This document shows, piece after piece, positions 9,862 to 16,865 of a DNA stretch of 28,754 bases. The translations under genes and the position numbers were made by a program. The stretch comes from a virus, in the IMG/VR virus record IMGVR_UViG_3300044846_002405, positions 1 through 28,754 of that record; one strand, 5' to 3'. The stretch's first letter is position 1. Every line of letters starts with the position of its first letter. The notes under the pieces are model-generated. The model had not been told where the DNA came from. It ran no database searches and worked only from the letters and a program-made list of their open reading frames with translations.

Positions 9862-10773
9862 TTAATCGTCCCACTCTCCCAGTAAGCTATCAATATCGGC
9901 TGGTGCAGCTACTGCCTCTGCTTTTTTAGCTGTGACTGCTTTCTTAGGTTCAGCCGGCGCTTCTTCCTTAACAAACTCAACTACGTCTTCATCTTTAGCT
10001 TTAGCTGCACTTGGTCTAGTTACTGCGGTTTGTACTTTCGGTGCATCTGCTAAATCAATTGATGCAGGGTCAAAACTAATAGCATTAATTGCTTCAATGG
10101 TTTTACCTTTCTCTTTAGCAAAGTAGTATTCTTCTTCTGTTAAAGGTCGTACTGCACGGAAAGTAATTTTTGGGGTAGATGAGCTAGTATCAAATCTAGC
10201 TTCTGTTACTACACCTGTCACCTGCACGCCATTCGCTTTCAAGAACTGAGCGTACGCTGTCAAAGGTAATTTGCCATTTTCGCCTGTACCAAATAGTGAT
10301 TGGGCTGGTATAACTAGCTGGTATACGCTTGCTTCGTCACTTAAATCGTTTTCTAAAACAACAGCAAGCCTACGGCTATAACGGCAAGCACGAGCTCCAT
10401 TAGCGCCAGAACCAGCAATATTTTGCGGGCATGCCGCGCATGTTGATGCTTGAGGATTTTTGATGGAAGCATCAGGTTTATCTCCGTTTAAGCTAGTGCA
10501 GTCTGGGCGAAGTGCTTCACCCTCTACAAAAGTTTTACCATAAAACGTACGGCTGTTGTTAGGCGCAGCTGCAACGATAATCATATTCATCGCACGGTCT
10601 TCGTTCTGTGCTACTTCTTTACCGCTAACAATCATGCGCCATACAGAACCCCTAACTGAAATGCGTTTGTATGTAGACGAACCGCCTGCTAATGCACTGG
10701 TTGCATCATCTTGATCGTTACGCAAATAAGCTGGAACACTAGCACCGTTTGAAAATAAAGCTAATTGACTCAT
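9862..10773 (-). CDS. Single-stranded DNA-binding protein-like, with acidic C-terminal tail
   Basis: 303 residues. The body contains a conserved-looking Cys segment: RPDC, then STCAACPQNIAGSG and ARACRYSRRLAVV (about residues 90-140). These Cys residues could bind zinc. The C-terminal 70 residues are a Lys/Ala/Glu linker ending in the acidic IDSLLGEWDD, the layout of phage and bacterial SSBs whose acidic tips bind partner proteins. It lies between a small helix-turn-helix gene and the primase-helicase, in the replication block. Start ATG overlaps the upstream stop by 4 bases. SSB assignment rests on tail, context and general pattern; an OB fold cannot be confirmed by eye. Confidence 0.65.
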   Translation of the reverse strand: MSQLALFSNGASVPAYLRNDQDDATSALAGGSSTYKRISVRGSVWRMIVSGKEVAQNEDRAMNMIIVAAAPNNSRTFYGKTFVEGEALRPDCTSLNGDKPDASIKNPQASTCAACPQNIAGSGANGARACRYSRRLAVVLENDLSDEASVYQLVIPAQSLFGTGENGKLPLTAYAQFLKANGVQVTGVVTEARFDTSSSTPKITFRAVRPLTEEEYYFAKEKGKTIEAINAISFDPASIDLADAPKVQTAVTRPSAAKAKDEDVVEFVKEEAPAEPKKAVTAKKAEAVAAPADIDSLLGEWDD

Positions 10774-11003
10774 AAGTATTCTCCGTAAATTTCTGAAGTT
10801 TCTGTTTCTGTTTCTGTTTCTGGTTGGGTGGTAGCGCTACGTGCTTCTAAGAAGGTGTCTACTTGTTCCTTAGAAAACCTAATGTGTCTACTACCCAGTC
10901 TTGTGCATTCCAGCTCGCCTGAACGAGTGTATCTGCGTATGGTTTCTACACTAACTTGTAAAAAGTTAGCCAGCTGCTCTGCTGTTAATAATTGCTCGGT
11001 CAT
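10770..11003 (-). CDS. Small helix-turn-helix (excisionase/MerR-like, HTH_17) DNA-binding protein
   Basis: 77 residues. Residues 4-54 match the HTH_17 pattern: LLTAEQLANFLQVSVETIRR (helix-turn-helix), then the Arg/Gly wing LGSRHIRFSKEQVDTFLEA. This fold is typical of excisionases and small phage regulators. The C-terminal tail carries a TETETETE run encoded by four copies of a TTTCTG-type hexamer (10799-10823), which is in frame and so cannot cause frameshift phase variation. The stop overlaps the SSB-like start and the start overlaps the stop of the upstream gene, so it is co-translated with both. It probably regulates transcription or assists recombination; no integrase is in the window. 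Confidence 0.75.
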   Translation of the reverse strand: MTEQLLTAEQLANFLQVSVETIRRYTRSGELECTRLGSRHIRFSKEQVDTFLEARSATTQPETETETETSEIYGEYL

Positions 11004-11395
11004 CGTGCTCTCACTACTCTTATTGTGTATCGACTATCGGAGTTAAGCCCCTTTGGAACTTCTCCCTCGTTATCTGCCAAAAAGGTTTTTAAATTGCCTT
11101 GATGGATTCTTTGTTCAAGCAAATTAATCGCATTATGCTCTCTAATAAAGTCATACATAGACGACCAATCAGATGTCCAATACCGAGTGGTAACAGACCT
11201 AGATATAGTACCAGCAGATGTTTTCATACCATCCACACCTGTATCGCGACACATATCCAGTAACTTATTAGTTACGAGTTCTAATTGCTCCTTTAATCTA
11301 TTGTCCTCTTTTTCATACTCCTGTTGCAACAAAGATCGTTTGTCCCGTATCTTCACATACGTCGCTACTAGCTTATCTGCTGTAATTTCAGCCAT
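11000..11395 (-). CDS. Conserved phage protein of unknown function with N-terminal coiled coil
   Basis: 131 residues with a good ribosome site (AGGAG, 7 bases before ATG). Residues about 10-50 are highly charged and helical (IRDKRSLLQQEYEKEDNRL), predicting a coiled coil. The C-terminal half has SRSVTTRYWTSDWSSMYDFI and ends with EVPKGLNSDSRYTIRVVRAR. I recall similar short proteins next to SSB or recombination genes in aquatic phages but cannot assign a function. The gene starts the set SSB-like/HTH/this protein, all linked by 4-base overlaps. Confidence 0.7.
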   Translation of the reverse strand: MAEITADKLVATYVKIRDKRSLLQQEYEKEDNRLKEQLELVTNKLLDMCRDTGVDGMKTSAGTISRSVTTRYWTSDWSSMYDFIREHNAINLLEQRIHQGNLKTFLADNEGEVPKGLNSDSRYTIRVVRAR

Positions 11396-11467
11396 GACTA
11401 TCTCCTATAACTAAACACCACTTATACCGTGCGGGAACCGTACTACATATACTAACACAACTTAATA

Positions 11468-11587
11468 CTACTTATCGACTTCTTCGTCTAGCATAGCGTC
11501 AAATAACGCATCTATAAAAGTAACAAACAGCGCTACCAAAGCCGCCACCCCAACTAACATAACCCCAAAAAATCTTAACACATGCAT
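11468..11587 (-). CDS. Small membrane protein, 39 residues
   Basis: A near-consensus Shine-Dalgarno AGGAGGG ends 3-4 bases before the ATG at 11587. The peptide begins MHVLRFFGVMLVGVAALVAL and continues hydrophobic to about residue 25, a single membrane helix, followed by an acidic tail ending LDEEVDK. Positive residue before and acidic residues after the helix suggest the C-terminus faces away from the cytoplasm or sits at the surface. It lies alone between the hairpin-rich non-coding region and the 131-residue gene. Function is unknown; small phage membrane peptides include lysis regulators and exclusion factors. Confidence 0.6.
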   Translation of the reverse strand: MHVLRFFGVMLVGVAALVALFVTFIDALFDAMLDEEVDK

Positions 11588-11600
11588 ACGCCCTCCTGAT

Positions 11601-12366
11601 TAAACCATCAAGTGAATACCACTACGACCACGTTTCCGCACTCCAACCTGTCCTTCTATTTACAGGTAGTGGTATTCCTTCATAGTGCTTGTCTTTCTAA
11701 GCTGTCATGATAGAGGCAGGTGCTGTGTCCTTCCTGCATGATCCAGATATGTCGCACTACCCTAGTGTTGCCACCGATAGATTAACTTCAGCGTGTGTAG
11801 CGTCCTACACTCTCTCGATTGACGCTTGCGTATCAGCCTACGCATTAACCATCACGGCTGGCGACCATTCCGGTGCTGATCGACTCTCATGGTGTTCGTC
11901 TAGCTTACTAACCAATTCCTAGTGTCCGGTGCTTACGTTGTCTATAATCGCCATGCGTGATGGTGCTGGCCTTTAACATCGCCAGCGCGGATGTGATTAT
12001 GCTCGGAATTGCTAAACCAACATAACCAAACACCAATCTTTGCCCAGAGGGTCTTTACTGCTCACCTTTTAACTCGCAGGATGAGGACTGCGTGGTGTTA
12101 TTTTCAAGCTCAAGAACACTAATAGTCTGATGGCTACTAGACAGAATCTCAGTAGTCGAGCCACATCGTTCACCGTTATAGCTGGTTACGTTATCCAGCA
12201 GTTAATTCTCTGACAAATTAACTCGTAAATACAACCGCCATCGTGTGCATGGAAATCATTTAAAAAACCATACGAGGAGCAAGTTCACTATGTAAGACTT
12301 GGATAGCTTTGTATTCTCGGATTTTGTAGGCCAATAACCGATAACCGCCTGATAACACCCACAGGG
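11601..12366 (-). ncRNA. Gene-free, hairpin-rich region: candidate large structured non-coding RNA
   Basis: This is the only stretch over 300 bases with no credible protein gene. No open frame on either strand has a ribosome site. Perfect or near-perfect hairpins (+ coordinates): 12200-12223 (8 bp), 12181-12199 (5 bp), 12075-12092 (5 bp), 11963-11988 (8 bp with one G-T), 11795-11810 (6 bp), 11828-11843 (5 bp) and the branched element at 11614-11677. The loop at 11833-11838 can also pair with 11875-11879 or 11856-11860, as in a pseudoknot. Flanking genes are both on the - strand, so a - strand RNA is most likely. No promoter was identified. It could instead be a replication origin or degenerate DNA; no known RNA family was matched. 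Confidence 0.35.
11614..11677. repeat. 12-bp perfect inverted repeat enclosing further hairpins
   Basis: GAATACCACTAC (11614-11625) is perfectly inverted at 11666-11677. The 40-nt interior, read on the - strand, holds a second hairpin (CCTGT/ACAGG) and a small stem closed by a GAAA loop, so the whole can fold as a branched element. There is no T tract after it, so it does not look like a terminator. It ends 26 bases upstream (- strand sense) of the small membrane protein start. Confidence 0.7.
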
Positions 12367-13920
12367 TTAAAGCTCTAAAATATCTTTGTATAAGTCCATA
12401 ATAGAATCCAACATTTTACCTTTCTGTTCAAGGGCTTTATAGAATCTTTCTTCAACCGGACTACCTGTTAAATGCACAACTGTGCACGGTGCATCTTGTC
12501 CTGCCCTATGGATCCTATCGTTAGCTTGAATATATGTTTCGTAGCTCGTTGTAGGATTCCACCAAACAATTGTATTGGCTGCCGTTAATGTTACGCCATG
12601 ACTGGCGCTTCGTGGCTGAATTATCAATACCCTTGGGTCAGGTGTAGTCTGGAACCTGTCAAAAATATCTGTTCGTTTTGATACAGGCACTTTACCGTTA
12701 ATGTTGTCTACTGTCAAGCCCTTTTTTGTTAAGTAGTCATTTATCATATCAATATTGTGTCTAAACGTAGCAAACACAATAACTTTCTTGCTAGACTCTT
12801 CGATAATTTCCTCAAGCACACTTAGCCTGCTGCTACAGTCAAACTCAATAACCTCTTTGTTATCCGCATAGACTGTGCCTGATGCAATTTGCAGGAGCTT
12901 GCCCAGATTAACCGCGGCATTAACCGCGCTAATATCTTCCCCAGCTGCTTGGATTAACATCTCTTCTTTCAGTAATTTGTAGTATTTCTTTTGCTGTGCT
13001 GTCATAGGCACATCACGCGTAATGTATGTGCGTGGTGGTAAATCTAAGCACTCTTCTTTCGTGAACCTAATCGCAGGTTGTAGTAGCTTATGCACATAGG
13101 CATTTGCCCCCGGCTTCGGGGTGTATTTAAACTGCGTGATCTTGTACATAACCTCATCACGAAAGGCATTGAAGTACTTAGGCACTGAGTTAGGGTTCAT
13201 CAACTTGGCCAGTCCATATGCATCAAGTGGTGATTGAGACGCAGGGGATCCTGTTAAACCCCAAAGCCATGTATTAGCTGTTATGAGTGTATTCATCACT
13301 TTCCAGCGGGTAGTCTGGGGATTTTTATAGGCGTTGTACTCATCTATGATAATTAGGTCAAAGCCGCCCTTAGCAATAGTATCAGCAACGGTTTCTACCC
13401 CATCAAAGTTAATCACTACAATATCTGCTCCACTATTGATAATATCAATGCGCTTTGTTTTTGCCCCGTGCGCCACATCTACAGTTCTATGCATAACACT
13501 CTTAAACGCATCGCCACGCCATGCGGAACTCATAATAGATAGTGGGCAAACCACAAGAATGCGGTTAATAATTCCATGTGTCATTAAGTAATCAGCAGCC
13601 CACAGGACACTACTTGTTTTGCCGCTGCCCATTTCGTTGAAACAATACGCGCGTTTATGTAACGTAAGAAACCCAGCTGTTTCCCGTTGGTGGTCATAGG
13701 GTTTATACAGCCCATGCCAAGGGTAGTCTTTCATAATGGGAGAGGGTATGTCTTTAATGCCGAGGTTTTTCAGCACCATGCACTCTTCTAAACCCCAATG
13801 CACAACCACCTCAGATATATCACCTATCTGTCCTACTACTTTGCTTTTGGGTATAACTTCAGTAACCCTATCAGGTTTGCGCAGGCGCAGCTTGAGTGCT
13901 TTGTTATTTACGATTTCCAT
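12367..13920 (-). CDS. SNF2-type superfamily 2 DNA helicase/translocase
   Basis: 517 residues with GGAG 6 bases before the ATG. Helicase motifs are complete: Q-motif-like region YKPYDHQRETAGFL (about 72-85), Walker A EMGSGKTSS (96-104), DEYN box in IIIDEYNAYKNP (about 190), motif III LTGSPAS (about 221), and motif VI NDRIHRAGQ (about 466) with motif V (SHGVTLTAANTIVWW) before it. The HRAGQ form of motif VI is typical of SNF2/SWI-type proteins. Many phages encode such proteins beside family A polymerases, probably for replication or recombination fork processing. No accessory DNA-binding domain is seen, which is normal for the phage form. Confidence 0.9.
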   Translation of the reverse strand: MEIVNNKALKLRLRKPDRVTEVIPKSKVVGQIGDISEVVVHWGLEECMVLKNLGIKDIPSPIMKDYPWHGLYKPYDHQRETAGFLTLHKRAYCFNEMGSGKTSSVLWAADYLMTHGIINRILVVCPLSIMSSAWRGDAFKSVMHRTVDVAHGAKTKRIDIINSGADIVVINFDGVETVADTIAKGGFDLIIIDEYNAYKNPQTTRWKVMNTLITANTWLWGLTGSPASQSPLDAYGLAKLMNPNSVPKYFNAFRDEVMYKITQFKYTPKPGANAYVHKLLQPAIRFTKEECLDLPPRTYITRDVPMTAQQKKYYKLLKEEMLIQAAGEDISAVNAAVNLGKLLQIASGTVYADNKEVIEFDCSSRLSVLEEIIEESSKKVIVFATFRHNIDMINDYLTKKGLTVDNINGKVPVSKRTDIFDRFQTTPDPRVLIIQPRSASHGVTLTAANTIVWWNPTTSYETYIQANDRIHRAGQDAPCTVVHLTGSPVEERFYKALEQKGKMLDSIMDLYKDILEL

Positions 13921-13953
13921 ATTGCTCCAGTAACGCTGCTTAAGGCAGCGAAT

Positions 13954-14178
13954 CTAAACGGTTTCTTCTGTTATTTCTTCAAGCACATCAAACAAAGCAG
14001 GGCGGTTCAAACTCTTGTCAAAATACCAAGACCGAATAGCTTGTTTACAGATCTTTCTTTCTCGTTTGGCTATAAGCAAAGCTAACGTAGCAAAGCTATC
14101 GCTATGCCGTTCTATAATTGAATCAGGGATACCTGCTTCGTTAGCTAATCTAGTTACACCTCGTGTCGTTACGCGCAT
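13954..14178 (-). CDS. Small protein of unknown function
   Basis: 74 residues. The ATG overlaps the upstream stop as TAATG. The sequence is basic in the middle (AKRERKICKQAIRSWYFDK) and acidic at the end (FDVLEEITEETV). The N-terminal segment TTRGVTRLANEAGIPDSII resembles a helix-turn-helix, which would suggest DNA binding, but this is not certain. It lies between the HNH-like small gene and the SNF2 helicase. Confidence 0.6.
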   Translation of the reverse strand: MRVTTRGVTRLANEAGIPDSIIERHSDSFATLALLIAKRERKICKQAIRSWYFDKSLNRPALFDVLEEITEETV

Positions 14179-14456
14179 TATTTTTTCCGGTCATATGTGC
14201 GCTTAGGCTTGTGATCGCTGTCACGAGCATAGCTTTGGTTTTTCTTAGAATCCCCGACGAAGTATCCGTCTGAGTTAGACCCACCTTTAGACAATGCTTT
14301 AACATGACATACGTCTTTGCCTTTACGGGCAACACCTTTCTTATCTAAAGTTCGTCTCGCTCGTTGTCTTTCCATTCGTGCTTCGTGGGCACCGGGTCTT
14401 GCTTTCTCTAATTTTGTTTCGTGAGCGTAATCGCGGTTTTCTTTCTTGATAGGCAT
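14178..14456 (-). CDS. Small basic HNH-like protein
   Basis: 92 residues, very basic. The core GKDVCHVKALSKGGSN followed by KKNQSYAR and a Lys/Arg-rich tail fits the small phage HNH-like proteins of the form 'DV.H..pLskGGsN...N....sk NrSf.R', in which the His of the first strand and the later Asn residues form the beta-beta-alpha metal site. The usual second Asp/His of that motif (D-H) is here CH, so activity is uncertain. It lies between the RecB-like nuclease and an unknown gene in the replication block; a role in DNA processing or as a reduced homing-type nuclease is inferred. Confidence 0.6.
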   Translation of the reverse strand: MPIKKENRDYAHETKLEKARPGAHEARMERQRARRTLDKKGVARKGKDVCHVKALSKGGSNSDGYFVGDSKKNQSYARDSDHKPKRTYDRKK

Positions 14457-14467
14457 GGCAGCTCCAG

Positions 14468-15145
14468 TTATTGCTTCCCGTTATGAGGACATGATAATAC
14501 GTCACACCATTTCTTGCATAGCCCATTAGGTTTAGGGTTCCATACGTTAGTCTCGTATGATGCTTCTAGCTGTCTTAGTGGGGCATCAAGCTTTGCAAAA
14601 ATATCAAATCGACGCTCAAAAGTGTAATCTTCTTTAACAAAGCTGTTACACACGACAAATAGCAATCCTGCTTTAATAGACTTAACTTCAGGATACATCA
14701 GGAATACAGCAGCAGCCATTAAAGCCAGCTGTTTAGTATCCGCATACTTCGCACTTTTGCCTGTTTTGTAGTCTAGGATACGTGCAGTATCCCCATTAAT
14801 AATAACAAGGTCAGCTACTCCTCTGAACCATACGTCTGGTGCAAAGAAATCACAGGCTTCTAATTTACCATCGCGTCTAGCGATGCCTACTTTTAACTCA
14901 CAATGCTTCTCACCGGGATAGGCATTAAGTTTATCTAGCAAAGGCTGAATAAATTTAAACTGGGTAGGGATGGGTTTACCATCCCTAATGTATTCCTCAG
15001 CGGCAAGATGCAGATCTTTGCCATATATAGTGGCCTCAGAATCAGTAAACTTAACTTCTTTTGTAACCTTCTCGCCTTCATATTTTTTAGGGCAAGTGAT
15101 GTACGTTGAAATTGAGCTGTAGCTCCACGCTGGAATAGAATACAT
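14468..15145 (-). CDS. PD-(D/E)XK nuclease, RecB/Cas4-like, with probable Fe-S cluster
   Basis: 225 residues. The N-terminal WSYSSISTYITCPKKYE is the signature of RecB/Cas4-family nucleases. Catalytic residues: His46 (YGKDLHLAAEE), Asp112 (GVADLVI), Asp125 and Lys127 in ILDYKTGK, and Gln139 (motif QLALMAAA). Four Cys are placed as in Fe-S nucleases: Cys18 near the N-terminus and Cys210, Cys214, Cys219 at the C-terminus (LCKKWCDVLSCP). It is probably a 5'-3' or end-processing exonuclease working with the polymerase and SNF2 helicase, filling the role of T7 gp6. Start ATG has only a weak ribosome site; it follows the polymerase C fragment by 12 bases. Confidence 0.85.
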   Translation of the reverse strand: MYSIPAWSYSSISTYITCPKKYEGEKVTKEVKFTDSEATIYGKDLHLAAEEYIRDGKPIPTQFKFIQPLLDKLNAYPGEKHCELKVGIARRDGKLEACDFFAPDVWFRGVADLVIINGDTARILDYKTGKSAKYADTKQLALMAAAVFLMYPEVKSIKAGLLFVVCNSFVKEDYTFERRFDIFAKLDAPLRQLEASYETNVWNPKPNGLCKKWCDVLSCPHNGKQ

Positions 15146-15157
15146 TGATACCCGTTC

Positions 15158-16123
15158 TTATTTAATTTTCCCCATTTTAAAATCCAAGCTAGGCCCGTAA
15201 CCACCCTCTGCATCTAATGGAATATCTGGCATCCAAGCAGGGGGTATTCGTAACTGTTCAATCACAAAACGTAATACTGAATCAGCCTCATTTTCAGGGG
15301 CTAATAGATACACTGCGTCATGGATCGTAAGCAGGATACGATGTTTCTTTTCAATGCGTAGCATGGCTTCTGCAATAATACATCTGGCCATTGCTTGTGT
15401 CAGGCCTTGAAATACTTTGCTGCCATACAGTTTATCACGTTCGCGTCTATTTTTCAGAACCGACCATTCCATGCGTGGGCCTTTAGTAGTTTGAACTGCT
15501 GTTTGCTTTAAGTCTGGGTACCGCATATGCAGACCCGATGGCAACATCGCGCCTTCTGACCCATATATTTCAATGATATTGTCCCGTCCCATCCGCATAT
15601 ACTGATTATCACGTACTGCGTACAGTACCTGTTCACCTTGCTCCCATGTGTTTACTACGTGGGTGTACTCGTTTCGATATAGATTAACCATACGTTTAGC
15701 TTCCGCTTCACCTATATCAATTCCGCTCATTTGTTTAGTCTGTTGCCGTAATTTTTTGTGTCCTGTCCCGTAAATTAGTGACAATTGGGCTGTTTTTCCC
15801 ATAAATCGCTGTGTGTCATTAATCTCGTCATAGGGTACGTTATAAACAGTAGATGCAAAGTCTTTGTACAAATCAACACCCCGCCCCAGCGCTGCTACCT
15901 TATCCATCTGGCCTCCAAATGCTAGGCCTAACCGTAATTCGATAGCTGATAAGTCAGCACCTACAATCACATAACCTTCAGGAGCGATAATTGCGCTTTT
16001 CAGTTTAGACTTGCGAGGAAGATTTTGTAGATTTACGCGATCACAGTTGTGTATAAGTTTGCCATTTGCCACATACCTATGCCTAGGCCCACAGTTTTTA
16101 ATGTCATATACTGGTTCTAGCAT
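15158..16123 (-). CDS. polA: DNA polymerase family A, C-terminal fragment preceded by C-intein
   Basis: 321 residues. The first 26 are the C-terminal intein half (VYDIKNCGPRHRY...LIHN); Cys27 is the +1 extein residue. The extein then reads DRVNLQNLPR, the conserved NLQN motif of family A. Motif A is GADLSAIELR with Asp57; motif B is R106-F-M-G-K110-T-A-Q-L114-S-L-I-Y118-G; motif C is TIHDAVY with His268 and Asp269. Leu114 stands where E. coli Pol I has Phe762, and Ala follows the motif C Asp in place of the usual Glu. It has its own strong Shine-Dalgarno inside the end of the HNH gene, which it overlaps by 20 bases. It needs trans-splicing with the N fragment to make an active polymerase. Confidence 0.9.
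   Translation of the reverse strand: MLEPVYDIKNCGPRHRYVANGKLIHNCDRVNLQNLPRKSKLKSAIIAPEGYVIVGADLSAIELRLGLAFGGQMDKVAALGRGVDLYKDFASTVYNVPYDEINDTQRFMGKTAQLSLIYGTGHKKLRQQTKQMSGIDIGEAEAKRMVNLYRNEYTHVVNTWEQGEQVLYAVRDNQYMRMGRDNIIEIYGSEGAMLPSGLHMRYPDLKQTAVQTTKGPRMEWSVLKNRRERDKLYGSKVFQGLTQAMARCIIAEAMLRIEKKHRILLTIHDAVYLLAPENEADSVLRFVIEQLRIPPAWMPDIPLDAEGGYGPSLDFKMGKIK
16046..16123 (-). other. C-terminal split-intein segment (IntC, 26 residues)
   Basis: Translation begins MLEP and continues VYDIKNCGPRHRYV (intein block F) and NGKLIHN (block G), ending in the catalytic His25-Asn26, followed by Cys +1 encoded at 16043-16045. Both the penultimate His and terminal Asn needed for Asn cyclisation are present. 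The segment resembles the C-terminal end of phage PolA mini-inteins. Confidence 0.9.
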
Positions 16124-16865
16124 ACTTTCTCCTATTTATAATATCTTCTTCTGACAATCCGCTTTTAAGCCATGCCCGTACGCATTCGTACGTCAAATCA
16201 GTACGTATGCTTAAAACTCTCCGTATGACTTCTCCATTAGCGGAGCGTTTGTATGCACGTTTATTTCTTGCTTGCTCTGATCTTGTAGCCCACCGCAAAT
16301 TACCGGGCTCATAATGCCTATCATTGTCTATCCTATCTATCGAATAGCTTGCATCGGGACGCACACCTATATTGTCTAGCACCCATTTAGTGGCATCTGT
16401 TGGAGAGGAAAACTTAAACTGGGTACCTCTACCTCCATAATTGTGATACCCCTCAGAGTTAGGGTTATTGCATCTTGCGCACGCACCGTTCATAACGGCG
16501 TAAACTCTCTCTACTTCTGCAAGGTCGTGAGGTGCCCAAAACTTAATTCTTATTTGTGCTTTGGCTTTGTGCCCTAATTCAGCGCGTCTTTTTAACTCTG
16601 CTAATGGAATTGCTTTAGCATTATCCATACACTTATCTGCACATTTACGGCACTGCATAGACCTATTAGATAGTAAGTCTTTTACCCTAATTCTTGATTG
16701 CGACCCGCATACGCACTGGCAATGTAGTTTATGTTTGGTTGGTACTGCTAAGCTTTCTAGCGGCGTCCACCGCGTCTTGGGTAACTGCTCCCGCAACTTT
16801 AATTCTACATTCTGCCTGCATTGCGCTATGTAGGCTTCTCTCCCCATCTTCGGTGAATATGACAT
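16104..16865 (-). CDS. HNH homing endonuclease nested between the two polymerase fragments
   Basis: 253 residues from the ATG at 16865; ATGs at 16889 and 16847 are also in frame and no ribosome site decides. Numbering from 16889, residues 57-83 form a Cys-rich zinc-ribbon-like unit (LHCQCVCGSQ ... MQCRKC). The HNH core runs from CARCNNP (137-143) through YGGRG to SIDRIDNDRHYEPGNLRWAT (183-202) and EQARNKR. A helical C-terminus (TDLTYECVRAWLKSGLSEED) could bind DNA. The gene is in a different frame from both polymerase pieces, overlapping the N fragment by about 137 bases and the C fragment by 20. It replaces the endonuclease domain normally inside an intein and probably mobilises the locus. 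Confidence 0.88.
   Translation of the reverse strand: MSYSPKMGREAYIAQCRQNVELKLREQLPKTRWTPLESLAVPTKHKLHCQCVCGSQSRIRVKDLLSNRSMQCRKCADKCMDNAKAIPLAELKRRAELGHKAKAQIRIKFWAPHDLAEVERVYAVMNGACARCNNPNSEGYHNYGGRGTQFKFSSPTDATKWVLDNIGVRPDASYSIDRIDNDRHYEPGNLRWATRSEQARNKRAYKRSANGEVIRRVLSIRTDLTYECVRAWLKSGLSEEDIINRRKYARTSI
16129..16133 (-). promoter_or_regulatory. Shine-Dalgarno for the polymerase C fragment
   Basis: AGGAG on the - strand, 5 bases before the ATG at 16123 and located inside the last codons of the HNH gene. It shows that the C fragment is initiated independently rather than by readthrough or frameshift. Confidence 0.85.

Noticed and set aside
10799-10823. Hexamer repeat (TTTCTG) as a phase-variation tract
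   Set aside because: The unit is six bases and in frame, so changes in copy number only vary a Thr-Glu tail.
11707-11922. 71-residue + strand open frame in the non-coding region
   Set aside because: No ribosome site, Ser-rich atypical composition and opposite to all neighbouring genes; hairpins cross it.
11943-11948. TATAAT on the + strand as a promoter
   Set aside because: No -35-like hexamer at the expected distance and no + strand gene follows.
11601-12366. Group I intron or tRNA in the hairpin-rich region
   Set aside because: No recognisable P7/Q-R core, no T-arm-like GGTTCGA sequence and no interrupted gene on either side.
12713-12718. TTGACA-like box on the - strand within the SNF2 gene
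   Set aside because: Inside a coding region and without a good -10 box or a gene starting downstream.
14935-15213. 92-residue - strand frame overlapping the RecB-like nuclease and polymerase C fragment
   Set aside because: Shadow of two well-supported genes, without a ribosome site.
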